Shown: one piece after another, positions 31,973-41,626 of the stretch
Numbering within the stretch: position 1 is the stretch's first letter
Layout: every line of letters begins with the position of its first letter
NCBI GenBank assembly: GCA_965230795.1
Contig: OZ246020.1
Location: 1,426,001-1,490,000 of the forward strand
DNA: 64,000 nucleotides
From: PZPK01 sp965230795
GTDB lineage: Bacteria; Pseudomonadota; Gammaproteobacteria; Pseudomonadales; Oleiphilaceae
Direction of reading: 5' to 3'
The notes under the pieces: generated by a model
What the model saw: only the letters and a program-made list of their open reading frames with translations
Told to the model about the DNA's origin: nothing
Databases searched by the model: none
Made by a program: the position numbers and the translations under genes

Positions 31973-33580
31973 TCAGGGGCTTTTGGGCCAACGTATCTCA
32001 AAGCGGGCCCCGCCAAGCGGCGACTCATCCAGCCGCACAGAACCCCGGTGCCAGCGGGCAATTTCCTTGACAATGGCCAGCCCCAGTCCATGTTCACGAC
32101 TGATTTCCCGTTGCTCATTATCAAGCTGCTTGAAGGGCAGAAAGACTTTTTCACGCTCGGACTCCGGGACCCCGCAACCATCGTCTTCAACCACCAGCAT
32201 GATGTTCTCTTCATTCTGTGACAGACCGATACGAACACTCGATCTGGCATAGCGTATGGCATTGGAGAGCAGATTATTCAACGCTCGCAACATGGCCCGG
32301 CGGTCAATGAATAGTGTCTGGTCAGACAAGGCCGGATCAATGTTCAGCTCAATGCGAAGCCGGGCATATTCGAGTTGAAGCGGAGCGATTTCCTGATGCA
32401 ACACACGGGCGAACTGACAGGATTCGAAATGTGTAATGTCACTTGCCCTGCTGTAGCGGGAGAGAGCCAGAATCTGCTGGATCAGATGATCGAGTGTGTC
32501 GATGCCGGTGGCAATACTCTGTTCGTAGCGGGCCTTTTCCTGCTCGGTAATATCCTCCGACTTCAGCATCTCGAAGGCGAAGCTCAAGCGAGACAGGGGC
32601 GTGCGCAAATCATGGGCGATGGCATTGGTCAGTTCCCGCTGGCTTTGAATCATTTTTTCTATTTGATCGGCCATGGTGTCAAAGGAGGTACTCAGCGTTT
32701 TCACCACAGAGCGCTTGCTGAGATTTGATCGTTCGCCGAGATGCCCGGCGCCAAAGTTCAAGGCCGATTTCTTGAGGCGTGACAGGTCGCGCCAAAGGGG
32801 CATCACGAAAAGCAGCATGCCCAGGCTGAGGCCGCCTACAAAAACCGATACCAGCGCGGCAAGCACCGACAATTCGGAGCCGGGGAGAGGCACCGGGCCC
32901 GCCTGCAAAACCATCGTTGAGGACTGAGACTCAGATGATGGCAGGCGCAGGTAGATCATACTGTGATCGTCGTCATCGGTGAGCCAGGTGCGGCCCAGTT
33001 CCGAAAATTGCGCCATTTTGGAGTCTTCCAGCTGAAGCGCATCTTGCGGTATCAGGCTCAACTGAAAACCAAAGTGTTGCTGCAAGGCGTTCAATTTCTG
33101 TTGCCACTGATCCGCATCCTCTTTCCGAAACTGCTTTTCGAGAAGGTTTAAGGTGCCCTGAATCTGATTCAGCGTTTCCTGGTCTTCATCGGCTTCCAGC
33201 ATCATGTACAGAAACCAGTGGCTATCCGGAATGCGTTTGACGATGACATCACTATCATAGGCATCGCTGAATATGAGGTATTCACCGTCCTCAAGTTCTC
33301 GCAGCGGCACGCTGTGATCAATCTCTGCATCAAGGGTAAGCAGGCGAAGTTCATGACCGAACTCGGACGCGATGCTGTCGAATATTTCCGGCCATTGGTC
33401 GCGAGGGTAGTTGGCGAGCTCCTGTTCAATCAGATAAAACGTCCCCTTGTAGGACTCGGTCACGCGCTCGTGCAGCACATAATTATTAATGGCATGCAGC
33501 GGATTGTAGGAGGTGGCGAAAATCAGATAGAAAAGTGGAATGAAAATCAGCAGCCACAAGCGAATAAACACTTTCAGCAT
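31973..33580 (-). CDS. RstB-like sensor histidine kinase with duplicated periplasmic region
   Basis: 535 residues, about 100 more than E. coli RstB. TM1 lies at about 7-24 and TM2 at about 238-262. The extracytoplasmic part holds two similar units, about 46-130 and 142-227, each with GT..L.E, DQW, FG..L.L and a trailing ML.A element. HAMP follows, then the H-box AIAHDLRTPLSRLSFAFEML (His 323), N-box LNNLLSNAIRYA, and G boxes VEDDGCGVPE and GLGLAIVKEI. Pairs with the response regulator encoded just upstream. Signal unknown; RstB-type kinases often respond to ions or pH. Confidence 0.9.
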   Translation of the reverse strand: MLKVFIRLWLLIFIPLFYLIFATSYNPLHAINNYVLHERVTESYKGTFYLIEQELANYPRDQWPEIFDSIASEFGHELRLLTLDAEIDHSVPLRELEDGEYLIFSDAYDSDVIVKRIPDSHWFLYMMLEADEDQETLNQIQGTLNLLEKQFRKEDADQWQQKLNALQQHFGFQLSLIPQDALQLEDSKMAQFSELGRTWLTDDDDHSMIYLRLPSSESQSSTMVLQAGPVPLPGSELSVLAALVSVFVGGLSLGMLLFVMPLWRDLSRLKKSALNFGAGHLGERSNLSKRSVVKTLSTSFDTMADQIEKMIQSQRELTNAIAHDLRTPLSRLSFAFEMLKSEDITEQEKARYEQSIATGIDTLDHLIQQILALSRYSRASDITHFESCQFARVLHQEIAPLQLEYARLRIELNIDPALSDQTLFIDRRAMLRALNNLLSNAIRYARSSVRIGLSQNEENIMLVVEDDGCGVPESEREKVFLPFKQLDNEQREISREHGLGLAIVKEIARWHRGSVRLDESPLGGARFEIRWPKSP

Positions 33581-33659
33581 GGGCAGGATTCCTGGTGTGT
33601 CCTGAGTACGGAGGAGAGCTTTTGTCGACAGAGCCGTTGTCGACCGGCGCAGAAGTCGC

Positions 33660-34439
33660 TCATGCTTCTATCTCGTGCTGGATACCAAGCAAATAGCCTT
33701 TGCCGCGTACTGTTTTGATAATCTGTGGATCAAGTGAATCGTCATGAAGCTTCTTGCGCAATCGGGAAATGCGCCGGTCGATGGATCGATCGAGCCCATC
33801 ATAATCGAAGCCTCGCAGGCTTTGAACGATGGTGTCGCGGGTGACAATATTGCCCGCTTCTTCAGCGAGCAGATGCAGCAAGTCGAATTCGGCGGTCGTC
33901 AGACTAACGGGCGTTGAGTTCATGCTGACACTTCGGGTTTTCAGGCTGATTTTCAGAACGGGGGATTGTGTGTCTACTCGCTGGTGAGGGATATTGCCAG
34001 GCTTGGTTGAGGTCTCAGTCGCAGTGCCTTTATCCACCACGGGATTTAAAACCACCGCTCTTCTCAGCAAGGCGCGCACCCGGCTCAGCAGCAGGCGGGG
34101 TTTGATGGGTTTGATAACGTAGTCGTCGGCTCCCAGTTCCAGTCCCAGCATCTGGTCGATATCTTCATCCAGTGCCGTCAACATCAAAATCGGCGCCGCA
34201 TAGTGTGGCCGCACCTCACGACACACATCCATCCCCGACTTGCCCGGCAGCATAACATCAAGAATGACCAGGTCAGGCTGGCAGTCGAGAATGTCGGTAA
34301 CGGCGTCGAGACCATTGCCGACTACGGCTACATCAAACCCGTTTTTTATCATGTATTCCTGTATCAACGCGGCCAGTTCGACATCGTCTTCGACGACGAG
34401 TATGCGATTGGATGAAGTTGAGGGAGTCAGGGAATTCAT
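33660..34439 (-). CDS. OmpR/RstA-family response regulator
   Basis: 259 residues from ATG 34439 (the longer frame to 34472 is not needed). Receiver: ILVVEDDVELAALIQEYM, the acceptor in LVILDVMLPGKSGMDVCREV, and DDYVIKPIKPRLLLSRVRALLRR. A Ser/Thr/Pro-rich linker of about 45 residues separates it from the winged-helix domain (TTAEFDLLHLLAEEAGNIVTRDTI; RSIDRRISRLRKKL; GKGYLLG). The linker is longer than in RstA. The kinase gene follows at 79 bp downstream in the same operon. Confidence 0.92.
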   Translation of the reverse strand: MNSLTPSTSSNRILVVEDDVELAALIQEYMIKNGFDVAVVGNGLDAVTDILDCQPDLVILDVMLPGKSGMDVCREVRPHYAAPILMLTALDEDIDQMLGLELGADDYVIKPIKPRLLLSRVRALLRRAVVLNPVVDKGTATETSTKPGNIPHQRVDTQSPVLKISLKTRSVSMNSTPVSLTTAEFDLLHLLAEEAGNIVTRDTIVQSLRGFDYDGLDRSIDRRISRLRKKLHDDSLDPQIIKTVRGKGYLLGIQHEIEA

Positions 34440-34746
34440 GATGACGCAATAAACCGCTTTAGAGTCAAACAACAGGAGTCAGGCTGCCAGTTTGCCATGA
34501 GTCTGCATTTTTTACTCCCCAAGTTTTGTGACAGTTTTAGACGACTGATTTCGGCTAAGGAAAGACGTTTCCTGTCTGTTATCGCTCCGTCTGGGCAGTT
34601 GCCCCAGTTTCCAACCAGGATACGTCGGCTCTGGTTCGGGTTCTGATGCGCGTTTAGGAAAGTCCATGTCGCAATTTTGAAACCACGTTCGTCTTCCTTG
34701 ACCTAGACTATGCCCAGTATTGTGCCATCTCTGTTTGAGGAATCTT
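34440..34746. promoter_or_regulatory. Divergent region between RstA-like gene and arginine operon
   Basis: About 300 bp without a gene. It must hold the promoters of both divergent transcripts. A small dyad GGAAA-GACG-TTTCC occurs near 34559-34572. TTGACC near 34697 is a possible -35 box for the arginine operon but no well-spaced -10 follows. No clear ArgR box was found by eye. Confidence 0.35.
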
Positions 34747-35982
34747 ATGTCGACACCGTCCGTTCACCCACATGCTCCTGTATCCCGTGAAACCTTTGAT
34801 GAAGTGATGATGCCCAACTATGCGCCGGGCCAGATGATTCCGGTGCGCGGCGAGGGCTCGCGGGTTTGGGATCAGCAGGATCGCGAGTATATCGATCTGG
34901 CTGGCGGGATTGCGGTCAGTGCGCTGGGGCATGCCCATCCGGTTCTGGTGAAAGCCTTGACCGATCAGGCGCAGAAGCTCTGGCACGTCAGTAATGTGTT
35001 AACCAATGAACCCGCTCTGCGACTGGGCCGTTTGCTGGTGGAGAATACCTTTGCCGACAAAGTGTTTTTTGCCAATTCCGGTGGTGAAGCCAATGAAGCG
35101 GCCTTCAAACTGGCGCGTCGCTATGCCTGGGAACACTATGGTCCCGAAAAGAACGAAATTCTCTCGTTCTACAACAGCTTTCACGGCCGCACCCTGTTTA
35201 CCGTCAGTGTCGGTGGTCAGGCTAAATATACTGAAGGCTTTGAGCCGGTGCCCGGTGGTATCAAGCATGCGACCTTCAATGATATTGAATCGGTCAAAGC
35301 GCTGATGTCTGATCGAACCTGTGCGGTGGTGCTGGAACCGATCCAGGGGGAGGGCGGTATTCAGCCGGCGGACCACGATTTCCTGCGACAGGTGCGTGCG
35401 CTGTGTGATCAACACAATGCGCTGCTGGTGTTTGACGAGATCCAAACCGGCGTCGGCCGTACCGGAGCGCTCTATGCCTATATGAACTCAGGCGTTGTAC
35501 CGGACATTCTGACCACCGCCAAGGCCATGGGTGGCGGTTTCCCCATTGGTGCCATGCTGGCGACGGACAAGGTTGCGGCCAGTTTGAAGGTCGGCACCCA
35601 CGGCAGTACCTATGGCGGCAATCCTCTCGGGTGCGCGGTGTCGGAAGCCCTGCTTGAGGAAGTGCTTAACACGGATTTGCTGGCTCAGGTCAGCGCGAAG
35701 GGGGAACGTCTGCGAACGGGCTTGGAGCAACTCAATGCCAGACATGGGGTTTTCAAGGATGTGCGTGGAGAGGGTCTGTTGATAGGTTGTGAGGTCAATG
35801 ACGACTGGAGTGGCCAGGCCAAGGCCTTCATGACCGCGGCATCAGAGCAGGGCTTGATGGTGCTGATTGCCGGACCCAATGTCGTGCGCTTTGCGCCCGC
35901 ACTGAACATTGCCGATAAAGATATCGACCTTGGTCTGGAACGCATGGACCAGGCCATCCAGCAGGTTTTGTCGAACCAGTAA
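34747..35982 (+). CDS. astC: Succinylornithine transaminase / acetylornithine aminotransferase (AstC/AruC)
   Basis: 411 residues from ATG 34747, class III aminotransferase. The N-terminal MMPNYAPGQMIPVRGEGSRVWD, PLP-phosphate-binding NSGGEANEAAFKLAR, LEPIQGEGG, DEIQTGVGRTG and the PLP-lysine region TTAKAMGGGFPIGAML are all present. It catalyses step 3 of arginine succinyltransferase degradation: succinylornithine plus 2-oxoglutarate to succinylglutamate semialdehyde plus glutamate. It leads a five-gene operon with aruF 15 bp downstream. Also likely active on acetylornithine. Confidence 0.95.
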   Translation: MSTPSVHPHAPVSRETFDEVMMPNYAPGQMIPVRGEGSRVWDQQDREYIDLAGGIAVSALGHAHPVLVKALTDQAQKLWHVSNVLTNEPALRLGRLLVENTFADKVFFANSGGEANEAAFKLARRYAWEHYGPEKNEILSFYNSFHGRTLFTVSVGGQAKYTEGFEPVPGGIKHATFNDIESVKALMSDRTCAVVLEPIQGEGGIQPADHDFLRQVRALCDQHNALLVFDEIQTGVGRTGALYAYMNSGVVPDILTTAKAMGGGFPIGAMLATDKVAASLKVGTHGSTYGGNPLGCAVSEALLEEVLNTDLLAQVSAKGERLRTGLEQLNARHGVFKDVRGEGLLIGCEVNDDWSGQAKAFMTAASEQGLMVLIAGPNVVRFAPALNIADKDIDLGLERMDQAIQQVLSNQ

Positions 35983-35997
35983 TTCCGGAGAGTCACG

Positions 35998-37011
35998 ATG
36001 AAACGCATCCGACCCTGTGAGGCAGCCGATCTTGCCGGCATCGAAGCCGTGGTGAATGCCAATACCACGCTGATCTCCTCGGTACCCCATGACCGGGAAA
36101 AACTGAGTGAGCGCATTGATCATTCCCGACGCTCCTTTGAGCAGGATCCGGACGTGGCCGGTAAAGAGTTTTTCCTGTTTGTACTGGAAGACACCGAAAC
36201 CGGTGACATTCTTGGTACCTCGGGGATCAGCATGAATCGGGATCGTAGTCGGCCTTTCTACAGTTATCGTTTCGATGAGCTGATTCACAGTTCGCCCACC
36301 CTGGGCGTTCACAGCCCGGTGCCGGTGCTGTATCTGACCCATGAACTCACCGGCAACACCGTCCTGTGCGGGCTGTCGATCAAGGAAGCGTATCGCAATA
36401 GCGAGTACTTCGAGCTGCTGTCACGCAGTCGCTTGTTGTTCATGCGTCAGTTCCGCCATCTCTTCAGCGATGAAGTGGTCGTGGAAATGCAGGGCGTGCA
36501 TGATGATGACAACAGTTCTGCGTTCTGGGACAGCCTGGGGCGCCACTTCTTCAATCTGGACTTTGCCACCGCCGATTACTACTCCAGCATCAAAAGCCGT
36601 ACCTTCATTGCCGAGATGATGCCCCAGCACCCCATTTATGTCTCCCTGCTGTCGGAAGATGCCCAGGAAGTGATGGGGCAGGTGGATCCCGGGGCCGAAG
36701 CCGCCCATCGCCTGCTCTTGAGAGAAGGTTTCAAGGCCAGCCCTTACTTCGATATTTTTGATGGTGGTCCCACGCTCAAAGCCGAGCTGGATGGCTTGCA
36801 CAGTGTGATGCAGGCGCGGCAGAAACAGGTCCGCTGTGGTGAAGTACATACGGGGATGCGCTATCTGGTTGCCAACCAGCGCTTTGAAGAGTTTTGTTGT
36901 GGCTTTGCCCAGATAACCGATGGCATGGGTGATATTCTGCGTCTCGACAGCGCCATTGCCGATGCGCTGAACATTGCCGATGGCGATGCCATGACCTACG
37001 TGGCGCTATAG
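35998..37011 (+). CDS. aruF: Arginine N-succinyltransferase, alpha-type subunit (AruF)
   Basis: 337 residues. AstA-family marks are RIRPCEAADLAGIEAVV, LYLTHELTGNTVLCGLSI, RLLFMRQFRHLFSDEVVVEMQGVHD, SAFWDSLGRHFFNLDF and FIAEMMPQHPIY. The enzyme transfers succinyl from succinyl-CoA to arginine (and ornithine in two-subunit versions). CGGAG upstream of the ATG is a good ribosome binding site. It is followed after 13 bp by the paralogous second subunit, the arrangement seen in Pseudomonas aruFG. The alpha/beta label is by gene order. Confidence 0.93.
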   Translation: MKRIRPCEAADLAGIEAVVNANTTLISSVPHDREKLSERIDHSRRSFEQDPDVAGKEFFLFVLEDTETGDILGTSGISMNRDRSRPFYSYRFDELIHSSPTLGVHSPVPVLYLTHELTGNTVLCGLSIKEAYRNSEYFELLSRSRLLFMRQFRHLFSDEVVVEMQGVHDDDNSSAFWDSLGRHFFNLDFATADYYSSIKSRTFIAEMMPQHPIYVSLLSEDAQEVMGQVDPGAEAAHRLLLREGFKASPYFDIFDGGPTLKAELDGLHSVMQARQKQVRCGEVHTGMRYLVANQRFEEFCCGFAQITDGMGDILRLDSAIADALNIADGDAMTYVAL

Positions 37012-37024
37012 GGAGGGAACTGTG

Positions 37025-38083
37025 ATGATGGTAATTCGACCTATCAAAGCAAGTGATCTGAATGACCTCTATGCCATGGCCAAATCGGCTGGCGCCGGAC
37101 TCACCACTTTGCCAGCGAATGAAGAGCTGCTGGCCCAGCGCATTGAGCTGTCGGAAAAATCCTTTGCCCAGAGCATACCCATTGAACAGGGCAACTACAT
37201 GTTTGCCCTGGAGGATCTGGAAGAGGAGCGTATTGCCGGCGTCAGTGCCATCGAAGCGCATGTCGGCATGGATACCGTCTGGTACAACTATCGCGTCAGC
37301 CAGTGTGTCAATTCGTCCCGGGAAATCGGCGTGCATACCATCAATCATACTTTGTACCTGACGAATGATCTGACCGGCAGTTCCGAGGTGTGTTCCCTGT
37401 TTCTGGATGAAGCCTATCGCACCGGAGAAGGCCCTCGTCGGGGCACCAATGGCCGTTTGCTATCCAAGTGCCGTTTCCTGTTCATGCGGGAGTTTCCCAA
37501 TCTCTTCAGCGACAAAGTGATCGCCGAAATGCGGGGCTACTCGAATGACAAAGGCCAGTCACCGTTCTGGGATGCCCTTGGTCGCAAATTCTTTCAGATG
37601 GATTTTACCCAGGCAGACTATCTTACCGGTATCGGCAACAAGTCTTTTGTCGCGGAGTTGATGCCCAAGTACCCCATCTATCTGGCCTTCCTGCCGAAAG
37701 AAGCCCGTGAGGTAGTCGGTGAGGTGCACGACAATACAAGGCCTGCTCTGGAAATGCTCAAGCGAGAAGGCTTTAACTACAACGGTCTGGTGGACATCTT
37801 TGATGCCGGGCCAATCGTGGAATGTTTTGTCCGCAATGTGCGCGCGGTGCGCGAGAGCAGCATGCGGCAAGCTCTGGTGAGCCAGCACCCGCCAGCGGAA
37901 AGCGAAGACGGTGCCTACCATCTGGTGTCCAATTGCGCTCTGGAGCATTTTCGTTGTGTGCTGGTACCGTCGGCTGCGGTGAAATTTGATACCGTGGCTT
38001 TGTCCCATGAGGCGGCGAAAGCACTCAATATATCCATGGGTGACCCGGTGCGGGTCATCCCCATGCGTTACTCGGAGAATTAG
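37025..38083 (+). CDS. aruG: Arginine/ornithine N-succinyltransferase, beta-type subunit (AruG)
   Basis: 352 residues; three adjacent start-like codons (GTG 37022, ATG 37025, ATG 37028), with AGGGAGG just before. It is the paralogue of the preceding gene and has the same AstA motifs: TLYLTNDLTGSSEVCSLFL, RFLFMREFPNLFSDKVIAEMRG, SPFWDALGRKFFQMDF and FVAELMPKYPIY. The two subunits probably form a hetero-oligomer that succinylates arginine and ornithine. They are clearly diverged from each other, so the duplication is old. It is followed 2 bp later by astD. Confidence 0.93.
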   Translation: MMVIRPIKASDLNDLYAMAKSAGAGLTTLPANEELLAQRIELSEKSFAQSIPIEQGNYMFALEDLEEERIAGVSAIEAHVGMDTVWYNYRVSQCVNSSREIGVHTINHTLYLTNDLTGSSEVCSLFLDEAYRTGEGPRRGTNGRLLSKCRFLFMREFPNLFSDKVIAEMRGYSNDKGQSPFWDALGRKFFQMDFTQADYLTGIGNKSFVAELMPKYPIYLAFLPKEAREVVGEVHDNTRPALEMLKREGFNYNGLVDIFDAGPIVECFVRNVRAVRESSMRQALVSQHPPAESEDGAYHLVSNCALEHFRCVLVPSAAVKFDTVALSHEAAKALNISMGDPVRVIPMRYSEN

Positions 38084-38085
38084 TT

Positions 38086-39558
38086 ATGTCAGCAACCGAT
38101 CTGATGATTTCAGGCGGATGGCTAACCGGAGGCGGTGCGACCTTTGAATCGCGCAATCCGGTCAGCGATGAGCGAGTCTGGTTCGGCACCTCGGCCTCGG
38201 CAGAGGATGTGGACAGAGCCGTGAACACAGCACGCAAGGCCTTTCGCGATTGGCGCAAGACTTCCTTCGAGACGCGTCGGAAAATTGTCCAGGCCTTCAA
38301 GATGGAGCTGGAAGCCAACGAAGGCCATCTGGCAGATTGTATCGGCAAGGAAACTGGCAAGCCGCTCTGGGAAGCCCGGACCGAAGTGGCGGCGATGATC
38401 GGCAAAATCGATATTTCCCTGGCCGCATATGAGGAACGCACGGGAACCCGTGAGCAGGATTTGCCGGCCGGCCATGCGGTGTTACGCCATCGTCCCCACG
38501 GGGTGGTGGCGGTGTTTGGCCCCTATAATTTCCCCGGCCATCTGCCCAATGGCCATATTGTACCGGCGCTTTTGGCGGGCAATGTTGTTCTGTTCAAACC
38601 CAGTGAGCATGCGCCGCTCGTGGCCCAGGAAGTGATTAAGCTGTGGTTGGCCGCAGGGCTGCCCCAGGGGGTGATGTCTTTGCTGCAAGGCGAACGGGCG
38701 ACTGGTGAAGCGCTTGCCAAACATCCGGGCATAGATGGTTTGTTCTTTACCGGCAGCTCGACCACTGGTGCTTTGTTGCATCAACAGTTTGCCGGACAGC
38801 CCGACAAAATACTGGCTCTGGAAATGGGTGGCAACAACCCCCTGATTGTGGATGAGGTCAAGGATCTGGATGCGGCGGTGCATCACACGCTGTTTTCTGC
38901 TTTCGTCTCAGCCGGTCAACGCTGTACCTGCGCGCGCCGTTTGCTGGTGCCGCGTACGGAATTTGGCGAACAGTTTCTGGCGCGATTGCTGGACTGTACC
39001 CAGACCATTCGAGCCGGGGCCTACGACGACGATCCCCAGCCGTTCATGGGTGCGGTGATCTCACCACAGGCGGCGGATTCGCTGTTGGCGGTGCAGACTA
39101 TGTTGACTGAACTTGGCGCCAAACCCCTGCTGCCGATGGAGCGCCTGAAGGCTCACAGCGGGTTGTTGAGCCCGGGGCTGATAGATGTGTCGGACCTGGA
39201 CGAGCTGCCGGATGAGGAATATTTTGGTCCCTTCCTGCAGATTCAGCGCTATGATGACTTTAGCGAGGCACTGGAACTGGCCAACGCCACGCGCTTTGGT
39301 TTGGCCGCCGGCTTGTTGAGTGATTCCCGGCAGCGTTACGAGCATTTTTTGCAGGAGATTCGAGCTGGCATCGTCAATTGGAATAAACCCCTGACCGGTG
39401 CCAGCAGTGCTGCGCCATTCGGTGGTGTTGGTGCCAGCGGTAACCATCGCCCCAGTGCCTACTATGCTGCCGATTATTGTGCCTATCCGGTGGCCTCACT
39501 GGAAGCGGACACGCCGGAACTGCCGGGTAAGCTGTCTCCGGGCTTGAGCATTGCTTAA
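38086..39558 (+). CDS. astD: Succinylglutamate-semialdehyde dehydrogenase (AstD)
   Basis: 490 residues, full length aldehyde dehydrogenase. VFGPYNFPGHLPNGHIVPALLAGN, FTGSSTTGALLHQQF, LEMGGNNPLIV (Glu of the active site) and the catalytic Cys in SAGQRCTCARRLLVP are present, as is the NxP-type tail VNWNKPLTGASSAAPFGGVGASGN. It oxidises succinylglutamate semialdehyde with NAD to succinylglutamate, step 4 of the pathway. The start is 2 bp after the aruG stop, implying translational coupling. Confidence 0.96.
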   Translation: MSATDLMISGGWLTGGGATFESRNPVSDERVWFGTSASAEDVDRAVNTARKAFRDWRKTSFETRRKIVQAFKMELEANEGHLADCIGKETGKPLWEARTEVAAMIGKIDISLAAYEERTGTREQDLPAGHAVLRHRPHGVVAVFGPYNFPGHLPNGHIVPALLAGNVVLFKPSEHAPLVAQEVIKLWLAAGLPQGVMSLLQGERATGEALAKHPGIDGLFFTGSSTTGALLHQQFAGQPDKILALEMGGNNPLIVDEVKDLDAAVHHTLFSAFVSAGQRCTCARRLLVPRTEFGEQFLARLLDCTQTIRAGAYDDDPQPFMGAVISPQAADSLLAVQTMLTELGAKPLLPMERLKAHSGLLSPGLIDVSDLDELPDEEYFGPFLQIQRYDDFSEALELANATRFGLAAGLLSDSRQRYEHFLQEIRAGIVNWNKPLTGASSAAPFGGVGASGNHRPSAYYAADYCAYPVASLEADTPELPGKLSPGLSIA

Positions 39559-39623
39559 TCCGGGATAGCAGTGGCGGCGTAAGTTGAATAAGCAATCGGT
39601 GAAATGGGAGACGGGACACAACT

Positions 39624-40967
39624 ATGAACGCATTCGAAGCCAATTTTGACGGCCTGGTGGGCCCGACCCATAACTATGCCGGCCTGTCGTTTGGCAATAT
39701 TGCCTCGGAAAGCCATATCAAGGATATCTCCAACCCCAAGGCCGCCGCCAAACAGGGACTGCGAAAAATGAAGGCTCTCGCCGACCGCGGCTTCAAGCAG
39801 GGGATTTTGCCTCCTCAACAAAGGCCGGATCTGGACAGTCTGAGACGACTCGGGTTCAGTGGGACCGATGCCCAGGTATTGACCAAAGCGGCCAAGCAAG
39901 CACCAGCGATTCTGTCTTCGGTGTTTTCTGCTGCGAGCATGTGGACGGCAAACGCCGCCACGGTGTCACCCAGTGCCGATACGGAAGACGGGCGCGTGCA
40001 TTTTACGCCGGCGAATCTCAACGCCAAATTCCACCGTTCCATGGAGCATCGTTCCACCGGCCGGATTCTGCAGACGATATTTGCCGATGAGTGCTATTTC
40101 AGTCACCACGAAGCATTGCCCGAATGCAATATGTTTGGTGACGAAGGCGCTGCCAATCATACCCGCTTTTGTGGCGACTATGGTGAAGCCGGCGTCGAGT
40201 TTTTTGTTTACGGGCGACAAGCCTTTAATGAATCGGCGGTGAAGCCCCGGCGCTATCCGGCCCGACAGACACTTGAGGCCAGCGAAGCGGTGGCGCGATT
40301 GCATGGCCTTGATGCCAAACGCACAGTGTTTGCCCAGCAACGTCCGGAAACCATTGATGCCGGCGTATTTCATAACGATGTCATTGCAGTGGGCAATCGT
40401 GATTTGCTGTTCTATCACGAATCCGCCTTTGTTGATTCGGACAAGGTGCTGGATGAACTCAATAAAAAGCTCGGTGATTGTGAGCTCAGAACGCTACGTG
40501 TGGGCGAGGCGGAAGTGCCACGTGGTGATGCGGTGAAGTCCTACCTTTTCAACAGTCAGCTATTGAGTCTGGACAAGGGCAAGATGCTGCTGGTGGTGCC
40601 CCAGGAGTGTCGTCAGGTAATATCAGTATCCAATTATCTGGATGCCTTGCTGGCTTCAGGTGGTCCCATTTCCGAAGTTCTGGATTTTGATCTGAAACAG
40701 AGCATGAAGAACGGTGGCGGTCCTGCCTGTTTGCGTCTGCGTGTGGTCTTGAATGAAGCAGAACTCAAATCCATCAAACCCCGGGTGATGATGAATGATG
40801 CTCTGTTTGAGGAGCTGGATGCCTGGGTCGACAAACACTATCGCGATCAGCTTTCCCAGTCAGATATGGCGGATGTTCGCTTGATGAACGAGTGTATGAC
40901 GGCGCTGGATGAACTGACACAGATTCTTAATCTGGGATCCATCTATCCCTTCCAGTTAAACGGCTAG
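39624..40967 (+). CDS. astB: N-succinylarginine dihydrolase (AstB)
   Basis: 447 residues. AstB marks are FEANFDGLVGPTHNYAGLSFGN, the substrate/catalytic regions DECYFSHHEALPECNMFGDEGAANHTR and VFHNDVIAVGN, and NGGGPACLRLRVVL. The enzyme cleaves succinylarginine to succinylornithine, two ammonia and CO2 (step 2). Membership of the amidinotransferase fold predicts a Cys-His-Glu triad; the late NGGGPACLRLRV segment holds the Cys. GGGAGACGGG precedes the ATG. It closes the operon; astE is not adjacent but at 54643. Confidence 0.96.
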   Translation: MNAFEANFDGLVGPTHNYAGLSFGNIASESHIKDISNPKAAAKQGLRKMKALADRGFKQGILPPQQRPDLDSLRRLGFSGTDAQVLTKAAKQAPAILSSVFSAASMWTANAATVSPSADTEDGRVHFTPANLNAKFHRSMEHRSTGRILQTIFADECYFSHHEALPECNMFGDEGAANHTRFCGDYGEAGVEFFVYGRQAFNESAVKPRRYPARQTLEASEAVARLHGLDAKRTVFAQQRPETIDAGVFHNDVIAVGNRDLLFYHESAFVDSDKVLDELNKKLGDCELRTLRVGEAEVPRGDAVKSYLFNSQLLSLDKGKMLLVVPQECRQVISVSNYLDALLASGGPISEVLDFDLKQSMKNGGGPACLRLRVVLNEAELKSIKPRVMMNDALFEELDAWVDKHYRDQLSQSDMADVRLMNECMTALDELTQILNLGSIYPFQLNG

Positions 40968-40981
40968 TAAAGGGCCGGGGC

Positions 40982-41626
40982 CTAGATCAGGCCGAGTTCA
41001 ACCGCCGTGCGCGCACATTCGGTGCGGTTGTGTACATCCAGCAGTGCAAACAGGGTTTTGATATGACTCTTGACCGTGTGCTCGGTCAGATTCAGTTGCT
41101 GGCAGATTCGCTTGTTCGGTAAGCCTTCCGCCAATAGTTGCAGTACTTCCAGTTGTCGCGGCGTGAGGGAGGGGACGTCGCGGGTGGCAGTGCTGCTGTC
41201 GACGTAAAAGTCCGGCAGCGGGGAGTCGCCATCCATTACCGATTGAATCGCCTGCGCAATGTCGGCACGGCCGCTGGCCTTGCTGATGAAACCGGAGGCT
41301 CCCGCGGACATGGCGGCGCTGACATCACGGCTTTCCTCAGAGGCCGACAGCACCGCAACGGGAATCATGATGCGGTGAATCTGCATATAACGCAGCAGTG
41401 ATAAACCGGCGCCGTCGTACAGGTTCAGGTCCAGCAGGATCAGGTCGAACTGAGGCTTGTGTTGCAGCGCCTGTTTGGCGGCTTCGAGCCCCTGAGCGGA
41501 TTCTATCTGCACGGTCTCGGCCAGCGATTCCAGCACGTAGTAAAGCCCCTCCAGATAAACCGGATGATCTTCTACCACCAGTAGTTTCAACGACTGCGTA
41601 TCCGCGTCAGAGCATCTCAGCGCCAT
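40982..41626 (-). CDS. LuxR/NarL-type response regulator
   Basis: 214 residues. Receiver: LLVVEDHPVYLEGLYYVLESL, the phospho-acceptor in FDLILLDLNLYDGAGLSLL, and SGFISKASGRADIAQAIQ. The C-terminal LuxR helix-turn-helix reads SLTPRQLEVLQLLAEGLPNKRICQQLNLTEHTVKSHIKTLF. It ends 14 bp from the astB stop (convergent) and diverges from the hybrid kinase at 41892, so the two probably form a pair. Position beside the arginine operon suggests, without proving, a role in its control. Confidence 0.93.
   Translation of the reverse strand: MALRCSDADTQSLKLLVVEDHPVYLEGLYYVLESLAETVQIESAQGLEAAKQALQHKPQFDLILLDLNLYDGAGLSLLRYMQIHRIMIPVAVLSASEESRDVSAAMSAGASGFISKASGRADIAQAIQSVMDGDSPLPDFYVDSSTATRDVPSLTPRQLEVLQLLAEGLPNKRICQQLNLTEHTVKSHIKTLFALLDVHNRTECARTAVELGLI

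Noticed and set aside
34527..34533. Second TGTCACA (minus strand) upstream of the RstA-like gene, a possible ECF41 promoter
   Set aside because: No CGTC exists 16 bases downstream, so the two-part consensus is not met.
35998..38083. aruF and aruG as a recent tandem duplication or assembly error
   Set aside because: The two products differ widely outside family motifs, and the paired arrangement is the normal two-subunit form.
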